Positions 8,464 to 17,558 of a stretch of DNA of 64,000 bases are shown here, piece after piece. The stretch lies in the NCBI GenBank assembly GCA_041191145.1, contig JBEEPK010000003.1, positions 23,009-87,008 on the forward strand, written 5' to 3'. The notes beneath the pieces are model-generated. The model ran no database searches. It was given only the letters and a program-made list of their open reading frames with translations, and had not been told where the DNA came from. Position 1 is the stretch's first letter. The number at the start of each line of letters is the position of its first letter. Source of the stretch: UBA961 sp041191145 (GTDB taxonomy: Bacteria > Bacteroidota > Ignavibacteria > Kapaibacteriales > UBA961). The position numbers were made by a program, and so were the translations under genes.

Positions 8464-9210
8464 ATGAATGCCATTTGCATCATACCGGCACGATTACAAT
8501 CAACGAGATTGCCTGAAAAATTACTCATGTCCTTGGGTGATTTTTCCATAGTTGAACATGTCTATAGAAATTGTGTGAGAGCAAATGTATTCACCAAAGT
8601 ATTGATTGCTGTTGATGATCATCAAATGTTTGAACACTGTGCTGCATTTTGTGATGATGTTATTATGACAAGAAAAGGCCATCAATCCGGTACGGATAGA
8701 ATATATGAGGCATATCAACAATCGGGAATAAGAGCCGATTATATAGTCAATGTACAAGCTGATGAACCATTCTTGAATAGCGAACACATTGCAATATTGG
8801 TACAATCTCATTCAATTACGGAATGCGATGTCATGACAGCCATGACAAAGATTGATAATATGGAAGAATTATTTTCACCATCATGTGTGAAAATTGTACT
8901 TGGACAACATAATCGAGCACTCTATTTTTCTCGATCACCAATACCATTCTTGCGTGATATTCCAAAAGATGAATGGATTCAGCATCATGATTTCATGAAG
9001 CATATTGGAGTGTATTCATATACTGAATCTAGTTTGCAGGCATTTGTCAACACTTCTCCAAGCAGACTTGAAATAACAGAAAAGTTGGAACAGTTGAGAT
9101 TATTAGAGCAAGGCCACTCATATACTTGCATTGAGTTGAATTATGATGGTTTTGGCATAGATACCATTGAAGATTATCAAAAAGCCATTGAAAGAATTAC
9201 TCGTGAATGA
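8464..9210 (+). CDS. kdsB: 3-deoxy-manno-octulosonate cytidylyltransferase (CMP-Kdo synthetase)
   Basis: The protein is 248 aa, the normal KdsB size. The N-terminal nucleotide-binding motif is IIPARLQSTRLPEKLL (residues 6-21). Other family blocks are KGHQSGTDRIYEA, VNVQADEPF (metal and CMP contacts), YFSRSPIPF, HIGVYSY and LEQLRLLEQG, with ending GIDTIEDYQKA. It activates Kdo with CTP before transfer to lipid A. It starts 4 bases after mfd and is followed by cmk, whose start lies just past its stop. Together with kdsC at 3.7 kb it shows LPS synthesis. Confidence 0.95.
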   Translation: MNAICIIPARLQSTRLPEKLLMSLGDFSIVEHVYRNCVRANVFTKVLIAVDDHQMFEHCAAFCDDVIMTRKGHQSGTDRIYEAYQQSGIRADYIVNVQADEPFLNSEHIAILVQSHSITECDVMTAMTKIDNMEELFSPSCVKIVLGQHNRALYFSRSPIPFLRDIPKDEWIQHHDFMKHIGVYSYTESSLQAFVNTSPSRLEITEKLEQLRLLEQGHSYTCIELNYDGFGIDTIEDYQKAIERITRE

Positions 9211-9211
9211 A

Positions 9212-9889
9212 ATGCAATCACATATGATCATTGCAATTGACGGTCCAGCAGGATCCGGAAAATCTACAACAGCTAGACTTGTCGCAAAGAAACTTGGATT
9301 CATCTATGTGGATACAGGTGCGATGTATAGAGCAGTTACATTATCTTGGCTTACACAAGAAAAACCAAATATTGATGAATTCATCAAAAATCTTCCTTCA
9401 ATATCTCTTGGAATAAATGCACAAACGAATGAACAACAGACATTCCTCAATGGAATCGATGTTTCAAAAGAAATTCGTGGCCGTGAGGTTACTGACAATG
9501 TGAGCTATATAAGCTCAATAAAAACTGTTCGAGAAAAGATGGTCGAAATGCAAAGGAACATTGGAAATGCACAAAGTGTTGTCATGGATGGTCGTGATAT
9601 TGGAACAGCTGTATTTCCAAAAGCTCACTTGAAAATCTTTATGGTGGCTGATATTCGAGAAAGAGCAGTACGTAGATGGCAGGAAATGAAAATTCAATCA
9701 ATGTTTCCACTTCCCAAAGTGGAAGATTTAATGGTAATGATGAAACAAAGAGATGAATATGATTCAAGCCGTGAGATTGATCCTTTGAGACAAGCCGATG
9801 ATGCCATACTCTTGGATACTTCAAATCTCACGATTGAAGATCAAGCACAGAAAATCATCGAATTAGCCAATAGTATTCACAACAATTGA
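9212..9889 (+). CDS. cmk: Cytidylate kinase
   Basis: The protein is about 225 aa from ATG 9212. It has the P-loop IAIDGPAGSGKSTTARLVAKKLGF near residues 7-30, YVDTGAMYRAVT, the GREVTDNVS block, VMDGRDIGTAVFP and the LID-type RDEYDSSREIDPLR motif. It phosphorylates CMP and dCMP. An upstream in-frame ATG (9167) would overlap the kdsB coding region by 44 bases and adds residues not seen in the family, so 9212 (or 9224) is favoured. ispH follows 12 bases after the stop; cmk-ispH adjacency is a recurrent arrangement in bacteria. Confidence 0.94.
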   Translation: MQSHMIIAIDGPAGSGKSTTARLVAKKLGFIYVDTGAMYRAVTLSWLTQEKPNIDEFIKNLPSISLGINAQTNEQQTFLNGIDVSKEIRGREVTDNVSYISSIKTVREKMVEMQRNIGNAQSVVMDGRDIGTAVFPKAHLKIFMVADIRERAVRRWQEMKIQSMFPLPKVEDLMVMMKQRDEYDSSREIDPLRQADDAILLDTSNLTIEDQAQKIIELANSIHNN

Positions 9890-9901
9890 ATTGGTATCGA
9901 A

Positions 9902-10822
9902 ATGAACATAACAATAGATAATCACTCAGGATTTTGTTGGGGCGTGGTACGAACAGTGGTCATAGCCGAAGAATCCCTTGAGCAATTTGACAAAGTCTAT
10001 GTATTGGGACATATCATTCATAATCCCAAAGAGATACAAAGGCTTGAAAGTAAAGGACTAGAGACTATATCTGCTGAAGATTTTCCGAGAATTGCAGAAG
10101 AAGCAAAAACACTGGGAAAATTACCCAAAGTATTGATTCGCGCACATGGGGAACCGCCGGAAACATATAGAAAAGCTCTCGAATTGGGTATTGAAATCAT
10201 TGATGCTACTTGTCCTGTTGTTACTAAACTTCAGGAAAGAGTCCGCAAATTTTATGATCAAGGATACCAAATAGTGATTTTCGGAAAGAAAGATCATGCA
10301 GAAGTGCTTGGTGTTCGTGGTGTTTGCAATGATCAATGTATTGTTGTTTTAACCGTTGAAGATGCGTTATCAAGTGTCAATCTTGATTCAAAGACAGTGC
10401 TTTTCTCTCAGACAACCATGGATCGCCCAACTTTTGTCTTGATAAAAGAAGCACTACAAGCCCAGATCAAAGACCTGATTGTAGATACAATGGAAGGTAT
10501 TGCCACTGAATTTCATGCAAAAGACACAATTTGCGGTCAGGTATCAGGCCGTGAAGATATGTTAAGAAAGTACGCCTCTGACCATGACTGCATCTTATTT
10601 GTAGCCGGTAAAGCAAGTTCCAATGGTAAAGTTCTTTATGATGTTTGTAAAGAAGTTAATCCCAGAACATATTTCATTGAAGATATATCGGAAATTCAAT
10701 CAGATTGGTTCAATGGCATGAATTCCATTGGAATTACAGGTGCCACTTCCACTCCACAATGGTATATGAACCATGTTAAGGAACATCTTAGTAAATTCGC
10801 AGGTCATATTTCTTCCAATTAA
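9902..10822 (+). CDS. ispH: 4-hydroxy-3-methylbut-2-enyl diphosphate reductase
   Basis: The protein is 306 aa. The three iron-sulfur cluster cysteines are visible: C12 in GFCWGV, C104 in DATCPVV and C211 in DTICGQ. Substrate-binding histidines and the HIIHNP, AHGEPP, TMEGIATEFHAKDTI and KASSNGKVLYDV blocks are in place. It performs the last step of the MEP isoprenoid pathway, giving IPP and DMAPP. IspD is also in this window (23378), so isoprenoids are made by the MEP route. The spacing to cmk is 12 bases and a small membrane protein gene follows. Confidence 0.95.
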   Translation: MNITIDNHSGFCWGVVRTVVIAEESLEQFDKVYVLGHIIHNPKEIQRLESKGLETISAEDFPRIAEEAKTLGKLPKVLIRAHGEPPETYRKALELGIEIIDATCPVVTKLQERVRKFYDQGYQIVIFGKKDHAEVLGVRGVCNDQCIVVLTVEDALSSVNLDSKTVLFSQTTMDRPTFVLIKEALQAQIKDLIVDTMEGIATEFHAKDTICGQVSGREDMLRKYASDHDCILFVAGKASSNGKVLYDVCKEVNPRTYFIEDISEIQSDWFNGMNSIGITGATSTPQWYMNHVKEHLSKFAGHISSN

Positions 10823-10833
10823 TCAAAATTGAC

Positions 10834-11049
10834 ATGACAATCATTTATTTGCTTTTAATTGCAATAGGTGTGTTTTTATACACAATCTCTGCTATTGTAA
10901 TCAGTCAAGAGGCGTCTTTGTTCATTGCCGAATCAACAGGTAGTGCTACGATGGGAACTCTCACCTCCGTAATTACGGGAATCGTTCTCATAGTGGGTGT
11001 TGGTTATCTTGCCGTTCGTTTTGTTATTGCTCGTTTTACTAAACTGTAA
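10834..11049 (+). CDS. Small membrane protein, unknown
   Basis: The protein is 71 aa with two hydrophobic segments (about residues 2-24 and 42-65) separated by a short polar, glycine- and serine-containing loop (AESTGSATMGT). I do not recognise a family. It lies 11 bases after ispH and 2 bases before bshB1, on the same strand, which supports it as a real translated gene in this operon. It could be a small subunit or a membrane stabiliser; no function is proposed. Confidence 0.6.
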   Translation: MTIIYLLLIAIGVFLYTISAIVISQEASLFIAESTGSATMGTLTSVITGIVLIVGVGYLAVRFVIARFTKL

Positions 11050-11051
11050 TC

Positions 11052-11783
11052 ATGGACATTCTTCCTGCAGACATCATTGTATTTGCCGCTCATCCAGATG
11101 ATGCTGAACTTGGTTGTGGTGGAACGATCAAAGATTTGACACTAAAAGGATTTTCCGTGACGCTCATAGATGCCACAAAAGGTGAATTGGGTTCTCGTGG
11201 AGATATCGAACAAAGAAAAAGAGAAGCAGCAGCTGCAGATATAGTACTCGGTAATCAGCAGAGAATTAATCTAGGATTTGAAGACGGAAATCTTCATCCT
11301 ACTAGAGAATATTGCGATATCGTTGCCACATATATTCGATTAATCAAACCTAAGATGGTTATTTTTCCTCCAAGGTTCGAGAGACATCCAGATCATGAAG
11401 GAATGCATGAGATTGTAAGAAATGCATATTTCATGGCCGGTTTGCATAAAAAGACATTGTTTCACGAGGGTACTTCAACCAATCCTTGGCGTCCAAATAC
11501 CATATTCTCCTATATACAAGCCTATCATCAAGAACCTGATTTCATCATTGATGTCTCACATACTTTTCAGGCAAAGATCCAAGCAGTTCAATGTTATGAA
11601 AGTCAGGTCTTTGTTCCCGGTAAACACATGGAAGGTCCTGAAACATTTATATCGGGTTCCGGCTTCATGGATGCTGTTCATGCAAGAGCGCGTTATTTTG
11701 GTTCTATGATCCAATCTGAATATGGTGAAGGATTTCTAGCCATTGAGCCACTAGGTTTATCCTCAATCAGTGCATTGTTGTGA
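11052..11783 (+). CDS. bshB1: Bacillithiol biosynthesis deacetylase BshB1 (PIG-L family)
   Basis: The protein is 243 aa. The LmbE/PIG-L zinc motif AAHPDDAELGCGGTI is at residues 12-26 (His-Pro-Asp-Asp, two zinc ligands plus the catalytic aspartate). The third ligand lies in ERHPDHEGMH near residue 115. The DATKGELGSRGD block and the CYESQVF and GFMDAVHARARYFG blocks match the BshB1 subfamily, which removes acetyl from GlcNAc-malate. It implies bacillithiol as the low-molecular-weight thiol; bshA and bshC are not in the window. Its stop overlaps the GTG start of the next gene. Confidence 0.88.
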   Translation: MDILPADIIVFAAHPDDAELGCGGTIKDLTLKGFSVTLIDATKGELGSRGDIEQRKREAAAADIVLGNQQRINLGFEDGNLHPTREYCDIVATYIRLIKPKMVIFPPRFERHPDHEGMHEIVRNAYFMAGLHKKTLFHEGTSTNPWRPNTIFSYIQAYHQEPDFIIDVSHTFQAKIQAVQCYESQVFVPGKHMEGPETFISGSGFMDAVHARARYFGSMIQSEYGEGFLAIEPLGLSSISALL

Positions 11784-13678
11784 AAACATGTCTTCTCATC
11801 TTTTGTGTAATGATTTCTTCGGTGCAATCCTATGCACAAACTGTTGATTCCAATCGAGCAAAGGATTCAATTCAACATTCTATGTATGAGCATGTTCATG
11901 CTCCCATTCTATCAAATCCTCATGATTCAATAACGAAATATCAATTCCATCATCATAATTATCAAGGACTTGGTGAATTGGTTGGCTCATTGCGAGGTAG
12001 TGTTTTACAACAATTGGGTGACCCACTTACGTATTCAACTATCAGTGTTTTTAACTCATTTGCGCATCATCTCAATGTATCATTGAATGGAATTTCTTTG
12101 AATGATCATCTGTCAAATGCAGGAAATTTATATTCAATTCATCCTGAAGCAGTTCATAAAGCTCAAATGTATATTGGATCAGATGCAGCAATCATTGGGG
12201 GGAGTGCAGGTCCATATATATACCTTCAAGAAAACATGTATTCCACATCTAAGCCATTTTCAAAGCTTTGGTATATTCAAGGTGGATATGATCTGATCGG
12301 TACAGAAGGTTTGCTCACGCAGAATATCGACACCAATTTGAATATTCATGGAAGTTTCAGAAGACTTTCTTCAGGTGGAATGCTTCAAAATGCCGGAAGT
12401 GAATCGTGGAATACAAGATTGGGTATTCGTTATGCGCCAACGAATAAAATTCATTATTCAATGCAATGGCTGTTTGGGAATCATGGTTCATATCATAATG
12501 GAGGAGTGATTGGTGAATATCAAAATCCAATTAATGCAAATGTTATGTATGATAATTATTTTCAGCGAAGATATTCTCATCATGTACAGTTCAATATGAC
12601 TGCCCATACTTTGGTAAACACTAATGATGTATTACTTTTCAATGCATTCTACCAAAATGAGCTTCTTGAAACACGGGGTATAAATCCATATATCATTCGT
12701 GATAGTACGCGACTAGAATTCTCTCCGTCAACTCGATTTGGTATGCATATCAGGCATGAAATCCCTGATGTGTTTCCGGGTTTTTCATTCATGAATGAAA
12801 TTGGATTCAATTATGGAAACTATACTTTATTCAATCGATTTAAAGATAGTGACTATATGCTCCATGCATATTCATATGCAAAGTATGATTTGACACCTGA
12901 TAATGTTTTGAGATTTGGTATCCGAATGGTTCATTCAACCGGTGGTAATTATATAAATCCAGGCATTTCATTTACTACTCAACTTGCTCCATCTGTTTCA
13001 ATGAAATTTGATATTTCTCAGACTTCAATTGTACCTTCAATCATGCAAAGGTCATTGTTTATGCTTGGTACTTTGGAACAGCATCAATTGATGTTTGCAT
13101 CTCTTAATTATGCAGTAGATTCCTTTTCAATGAGCTTTCAACCATTTTACCGCATGATTCAGAATCCACATCTACAGTCAATTGTATATGATACATCGCA
13201 AGGACTACCTAGATTTTCTTCATTACAACCGATGTCTGAACCAGACATGTCTTCATTCGGTGTACATGTTCGCAATCGCTGGAATAGTGGACCATTTCTC
13301 ATTGATGCGAGTGTTCAATATACTCAGAACAGTGATATATATAGACCTACACCAAGAATCCAAGCGCGTATACAAGCAGAGTATTCATTAATCTTTGGTG
13401 CAAGTACTGTTACATTTGGTTGTACTGCAAGAATGATTGAGCATTCCACAACAATGAGATTTATTCCATATATCAGTACTTTTGCACATGATTCGATGCA
13501 ATCAATGAATGATGTTTCATGGAATGGGTTAGATGTACATGTATCTGCAATACTTGGAAATGCTCGCATTAGAGCATCGGTCATGAATCTTTTATCAGCA
13601 AAGTTGATGGATGTCTCTGGTTATCCAATACAAGACAATATCATCAGGTTATCACTCAATTGGTCATTTTTTGATTAA
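11780..13678 (+). CDS. TonB-dependent-receptor-like outer membrane beta-barrel
   Basis: The protein is 632 aa, starting at GTG 11780 with a signal peptide (KTCLLIFCVMISSVQSYAQ). Residues about 55-150 look like a reduced plug domain (LRGSVLQQLGDPLTYSTISVF, VSLNGISLNDHLSN, VHKAQMYIGSDAAIIGG). The remainder is alternating amphipathic strands rich in Tyr/Phe, typical of a 22-strand barrel. I see no clear TonB box and no carboxypeptidase-like N-terminal domain, so the usual ligand cycle is uncertain. It overlaps bshB1 by 4 bases (GTGA), an odd partner. The substrate is unknown. Confidence 0.65.
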   Translation: MKTCLLIFCVMISSVQSYAQTVDSNRAKDSIQHSMYEHVHAPILSNPHDSITKYQFHHHNYQGLGELVGSLRGSVLQQLGDPLTYSTISVFNSFAHHLNVSLNGISLNDHLSNAGNLYSIHPEAVHKAQMYIGSDAAIIGGSAGPYIYLQENMYSTSKPFSKLWYIQGGYDLIGTEGLLTQNIDTNLNIHGSFRRLSSGGMLQNAGSESWNTRLGIRYAPTNKIHYSMQWLFGNHGSYHNGGVIGEYQNPINANVMYDNYFQRRYSHHVQFNMTAHTLVNTNDVLLFNAFYQNELLETRGINPYIIRDSTRLEFSPSTRFGMHIRHEIPDVFPGFSFMNEIGFNYGNYTLFNRFKDSDYMLHAYSYAKYDLTPDNVLRFGIRMVHSTGGNYINPGISFTTQLAPSVSMKFDISQTSIVPSIMQRSLFMLGTLEQHQLMFASLNYAVDSFSMSFQPFYRMIQNPHLQSIVYDTSQGLPRFSSLQPMSEPDMSSFGVHVRNRWNSGPFLIDASVQYTQNSDIYRPTPRIQARIQAEYSLIFGASTVTFGCTARMIEHSTTMRFIPYISTFAHDSMQSMNDVSWNGLDVHVSAILGNARIRASVMNLLSAKLMDVSGYPIQDNIIRLSLNWSFFD

Positions 13679-13684
13679 TATATC

Positions 13685-14374
13685 ATGAGCAAACAAGTTC
13701 AACAAATGTTCGCATCTATAGCACCGGCTTATGATCGAACTAATTCAGTATTATCACTCGGCATTCATCATATTTGGCGCAAAAAGACAGTGCAAGTCTC
13801 AGGTGCAAAAGCTGGAATGGCGGTTTTGGACTGTGCAACAGGAACAGGCGATCTTGCTCTTGAATTCAAGAAAACAGTTGGTCCTGCAGGCCAGGTGATT
13901 GGTACGGACTTTTGTCCTGAAATGATGGAAACAGCACCAGCAAAATCTGAGGCAAGAAAATTACCTGTGGATTTTGAAGTTGCAGATGCAATGAATCTCC
14001 CATATCCTGATCATACATTTGATATTTCGAGTATTTCATTTGGTATCAGGAATGTTGATGACCCTTCCATTGCTTTAAAAGAAATGGCAAGAGTTGTAAG
14101 ACCTGGAGGGAAGGTGATGATTCTGGAATTTGGTCAACCAAAAGGCTTCATGGGTGTTATATATGATTGGTATTCCCGACATATCATTCCATTTATAGGT
14201 GGTTTGCTCACCGGAAATAAAGAAGCATACCAATATTTGCCAAGAACTGCCTCACAGTTTCCTTGTCGTGAAGAGTTTCTTACTCTTATGAGGAATACAG
14301 AAATGTATAGTGAAGCATCATATCAAGAATTGACATTTGGTATAGCATTCTTGTATAAAGGAGTTGTACGATGA
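13685..14374 (+). CDS. menG: Demethylmenaquinone methyltransferase (UbiE/MenG)
   Basis: The protein is 229 aa. It has the UbiE N-terminal signature MFASIAPAYDRTNSVLSLGIHHIWRK, SAM motif I LDCATGTGDLALEF, SISFGIRNVDDPSIALKEMARVVRPGGKVMILEFGQP and the C-terminal EAYQYLPRTASQFP block. It methylates demethylmenaquinone in the last step of menaquinone synthesis, fitting an organism that respires with menaquinone. Ubiquinone use is unlikely in this lineage. Its end overlaps the following lipoprotein gene (ATGA). Confidence 0.92.
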   Translation: MSKQVQQMFASIAPAYDRTNSVLSLGIHHIWRKKTVQVSGAKAGMAVLDCATGTGDLALEFKKTVGPAGQVIGTDFCPEMMETAPAKSEARKLPVDFEVADAMNLPYPDHTFDISSISFGIRNVDDPSIALKEMARVVRPGGKVMILEFGQPKGFMGVIYDWYSRHIIPFIGGLLTGNKEAYQYLPRTASQFPCREEFLTLMRNTEMYSEASYQELTFGIAFLYKGVVR

Positions 14375-14805
14375 AATTCATCATGCTTATCATCTTGGCA
14401 TTTGGAATATATTCATGTTCAGAAGAAAAGACTTATCTCGGAAAAGAACCGGTATATATGGGTGAGCCATTAACGGTAAAGGAATTACTAGGCAAAAAAC
14501 TTTTGAACTCTACTGTTCAAGTTTCAGGCAAGATATATAATGTATGCAAGACAGAAGGATGTTGGTTTGTGATGAAGCAGGATCAAACCTCATTACGATG
14601 TACATTCGAAAGTCCTACAATATTCATGGATACCGTAAATCTTCATACAATAATGAAAGTAGAGGGAAAGCTGAGAGAAGAAATCATTGATGGTGAAACA
14701 TCGGTAATGTATGCAGAACAAGCAGGCGAAGAAAAACCAATCATGGAAGGAAACAAAAAAAGAGTTCCTGTTTTTGTAGTATCAACAATATTACTTAAAC
14801 AATGA
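14371..14805 (+). CDS. DUF4920-like lipoprotein
   Basis: The protein is 144 aa with a short lipoprotein signal (lipobox GIYSC, Cys at residue 16). The mature part has an OB-fold-like pattern with the motif VSGKIYNVCKTEGCWFVM, in which the two cysteines and the tryptophan are the hallmark of DUF4920 proteins. Its role is unknown; a periplasmic redox or metal-binding role is possible because of the C-x4-CW motif. Translation is likely coupled to menG upstream (ATGA overlap) and to the next small lipoprotein downstream (ATGA). Confidence 0.7.
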   Translation: MKFIMLIILAFGIYSCSEEKTYLGKEPVYMGEPLTVKELLGKKLLNSTVQVSGKIYNVCKTEGCWFVMKQDQTSLRCTFESPTIFMDTVNLHTIMKVEGKLREEIIDGETSVMYAEQAGEEKPIMEGNKKRVPVFVVSTILLKQ

Positions 14806-14993
14806 AGTATAAAAGATTTAAACTCGTAGTAATTAGCTTGTTTGCTGTATTCCTCTTGCAATCATGTGAAAGATTGAAGAAGAAAATGGAGAATAGGGAA
14901 AGAAGGCTGCAATACTTTCAACATACAATTGATTCAGCAAGAAAAGAACATGGGAAGAATCAAGACAGTATTAGAAAGCATTTCAAACCGTGA
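14802..14993 (+). CDS. Small lipoprotein, unknown
   Basis: The protein is 63 aa: a hydrophobic signal ending in lipobox LLQSC (Cys at about residue 22), then a highly charged, helical 40-residue tail rich in Lys, Arg and Glu. No family is recognised. The ATGA overlap with the DUF4920-like gene makes it credible as the last gene of the run. It ends one base from the convergent acyl-CoA ligase. Confidence 0.55.
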   Translation: MKYKRFKLVVISLFAVFLLQSCERLKKKMENRERRLQYFQHTIDSARKEHGKNQDSIRKHFKP

Positions 14994-14994
14994 A

Positions 14995-16650
14995 CTAGAT
15001 TGATTTATATTCAGAAAACAAATGCCTTACTTTATTTCTCTGATATTTTCCTGTGGAAGTAATTGGTAATTCTTCCGTGAATATTATGCATTTGGGTGAC
15101 TTTGAAAAAGGAAGATGTTCACGACAATATGACAAGATGTCTTCAGGGGTCACATTTTCATGTTCCGGAATGACAAGTGCGCCGACTTCCTCTCCATAAA
15201 CATCATGTTCAAATCCAACGCAGATTCCGGCTCTAACTCCCGGCGCTCTACTTAGTACTTCGTCGATTTCCAATGGCGCAAGATTCACGCCACCTCTGAT
15301 GATCAATTCTTTAAGTCTACCCGTGATAAAGAAATAAGGTTGATCATTTGGACCTTTCATCCAAAAACCTTCATCTCCGGATCTGAACCAACCATATTTA
15401 AAAGTCTCTTCATTTGCTTTATCATTATGTAAATATTCTTTCATAACATTAGAACCACGAATGACAATTTCACCCCTTGATAATTCAGGGAGTGAATTAC
15501 CGGACATATCATGAATAGACATTTCATTCGATGGAATCGGTGTTCCTATGCTGGGAAAGCCATATGAAACAAGCATTGTTTTATGAAGAGTATCCGAAAG
15601 TTCGAGTGGAAGGAAACAAGAATAACAAGTGGTTTCACTCAAACCATATCCATGAAGAACTTTGATATAAAAACGATCTTCAAAAGATTGTACAAGCTCA
15701 CAGGTTAGTGGTCCGGCTCCGCATATAATATGTGAGAGGTTATCAGGTTTCACGAACTTTTTGTCCTGATAATATTTTAAGAGATATGATAAAAGCGTTG
15801 GCACTACTGAAACAACGGAAACTTTTTCTGTATCAATTATAGGAAAGAAATTCTCTGTTGAAAATTTACGATTCAGCACAATTGATGCACCAACCATCAA
15901 AGGTGTAACATGAGTTACCACAATACCATTCACATGATGAATTGGTAATATACACATCATTGTGGTATGTTCTTGAACATTATTCCATTTTGCAATGCAG
16001 TCTGCATCAATCATCAGGTTTTGTTGATCAAGAACAACTGCTTTAGGAATTCCTGTTGTACCACTGGTATACACAATCAATGCTTCATGATCGAGCATGA
16101 GATGCTTTGGTGAAAATGCAAGTGGTTCGAAAGAATCTATGATATGTGCATAGAGTTGATGTCCATCATTGTCAGTATCAACTTCTTGAATCAAGACTTG
16201 ATTTGGATCTACGAGGGGGGCAATTCTAAAGAGATATTCCGAACGACAGAGCAATAGTTTACAACCTGAATCACGAATGATGAATGTTAATCTCTGATCA
16301 TCTTCACCCATATTAAGAGGGACAACACTCAGTCCAAGATACCATGCGGCACAATATTGAATGATTGTATCAGGATGATTATGTGCAGCAACTGCAATTC
16401 TATCTCCTTTTTGTAAACCAATTGAAACATAATAGGCAGATGTTTTTCTAATGACATCAATGAATTCATGATATGTAAACATTGATGTTTTCTCTTGACC
16501 GACATAGTAATGGAGAAATGTCTTTTCTCTTGATTGCTTAGTATAGTGATCAAGAAATAAATCATGAAAAGATTGATATCGCGGAAGAAGAATTCCATGA
16601 GATGTGGAACGAGCATGATTAATGCGATCTTCAAGAGTATTCATGGACAT
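14995..16650 (-). CDS. AMP-dependent acyl-CoA synthetase/ligase
   Basis: The protein is 551 aa in the ANL superfamily. It has P-loop-like motif A3 IVYTSGTTGIPKAV near residue 190, A5 HGYGLSETT near 340, A7 YGWFRSGDEG, A8 ITGRLKELIIRGGVNLAPLEID and the catalytic lysine segment TSTGKYQRNK at the C-terminus. It activates a carboxylic acid as acyl-adenylate and forms the CoA ester; class I fatty-acid or aryl acid substrates are possible. Its start overlaps the stop of the ABC permease gene (TAATG). The downstream ATG 16644 is an alternative start. Confidence 0.88.
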   Translation of the reverse strand: MSMNTLEDRINHARSTSHGILLPRYQSFHDLFLDHYTKQSREKTFLHYYVGQEKTSMFTYHEFIDVIRKTSAYYVSIGLQKGDRIAVAAHNHPDTIIQYCAAWYLGLSVVPLNMGEDDQRLTFIIRDSGCKLLLCRSEYLFRIAPLVDPNQVLIQEVDTDNDGHQLYAHIIDSFEPLAFSPKHLMLDHEALIVYTSGTTGIPKAVVLDQQNLMIDADCIAKWNNVQEHTTMMCILPIHHVNGIVVTHVTPLMVGASIVLNRKFSTENFFPIIDTEKVSVVSVVPTLLSYLLKYYQDKKFVKPDNLSHIICGAGPLTCELVQSFEDRFYIKVLHGYGLSETTCYSCFLPLELSDTLHKTMLVSYGFPSIGTPIPSNEMSIHDMSGNSLPELSRGEIVIRGSNVMKEYLHNDKANEETFKYGWFRSGDEGFWMKGPNDQPYFFITGRLKELIIRGGVNLAPLEIDEVLSRAPGVRAGICVGFEHDVYGEEVGALVIPEHENVTPEDILSYCREHLPFSKSPKCIIFTEELPITSTGKYQRNKVRHLFSEYKSI

Positions 16651-17522
16651 TATTCTTTATTTCCCAATAATTTCATTTGAATGAAAGATAGCAATCCTAT
16701 GATTGCAAATAATACATAAGCCAATGCGGCACCATATCCCATTGCATCTGTTTTTTCAAATGCATTTGAGAATATGAGATAAACGACAGTTATCGTTGAA
16801 TTCAAAGGTCCACCCTTTGTCATTGTATACATCTCTACGAATATCTGCAATGACTTAATGGTTGAAATCACCATCACAAATAAGAGTGTTGGTTTCATCA
16901 ATGGAAGGGTAATGCGATAGAACATTTGCCAGGCATTCGCGCCTTGCAATTGGGCAGATTCATAAATATCTTTTGGAATTGACTGCAAACCAGCCAAGAA
17001 TAACATCATGAAATAACCGGTAGAAAGCCAAACATCCATGAGCATGACTGAGAGAAGAGCCGTTGAAGTTTCTAAGAGGAAGCCCTTATCGCTTTGTGGC
17101 AATCCAATCATTCCTGCAAGAGCATTGATATATCCATCCTTCGCATAGAGGTTCGTGAATATGAGTGTTATCACGATGATTGAAGTCACAGAAGGTAGAA
17201 ATAATCCTGCACGATAGAAACCGGGATATCTTGCCATTTTCGAATGAAGAAGAATGGCTAGAATCAATGCACAAGCAGTTGAAAGAGGAACAGCTCCGAA
17301 TGCATAGATGATTGTATTTGAAAGTGCTTTCCAAAACAAAGGATCAATGCCTATCGAAGTATAATTATCAAAACCAATGAATTCTGATGTATTTCCCAAT
17401 GCCCTATAGCGAGTAAAACTCATATATAAAGCATAGAATAAGGGATATATCCAAAACACCCCGAGTTTAACAATCCACGGAGTGAGAAATCCAAAGGCTA
17501 TATGTGACTTTTTTGTATTCAT
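16650..17522 (-). CDS. ABC transporter permease, sugar type (MalF/UgpA-like), orphan
   Basis: The protein is 290 aa with six predicted membrane segments. The cytoplasmic EAA loop YESAQLQGANAWQMFYRITLPLMKP (about residues 190-215) contacts an ATPase. The N-terminus (FLTPWIVKLGVFWIYPLFYALYMSFTRY) is typical of CUT1 carbohydrate permeases. There is no partner permease, binding protein or ATPase nearby, so it must pair with subunits encoded elsewhere. A strong hairpin ends only 6 bases before its ATG (see 17529-17550). The acyl-CoA ligase gene overlaps its stop. Confidence 0.85.
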   Translation of the reverse strand: MNTKKSHIAFGFLTPWIVKLGVFWIYPLFYALYMSFTRYRALGNTSEFIGFDNYTSIGIDPLFWKALSNTIIYAFGAVPLSTACALILAILLHSKMARYPGFYRAGLFLPSVTSIIVITLIFTNLYAKDGYINALAGMIGLPQSDKGFLLETSTALLSVMLMDVWLSTGYFMMLFLAGLQSIPKDIYESAQLQGANAWQMFYRITLPLMKPTLLFVMVISTIKSLQIFVEMYTMTKGGPLNSTITVVYLIFSNAFEKTDAMGYGAALAYVLFAIIGLLSFIQMKLLGNKE

Positions 17523-17528
17523 AAAGGA

Positions 17529-17550
17529 AAGGGATACCGAAGTATCCCTT
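17529..17550 (-). terminator. UUCG-capped hairpin between T9SS gene and permease gene
   Basis: On the minus strand the sequence AAGGGATAC-TTCG-GTATCCCTT forms a perfect 9-bp stem closed by a C(UUCG)G tetraloop. It is followed by TTTCCTTTAT, a short T-rich tail that runs into the permease ATG. It lies just after the stop of the T9SS cargo gene. It could terminate that operon, or mask the permease start in mRNA. Confidence 0.75.
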
Positions 17551-17558
17551 ACATTTTA

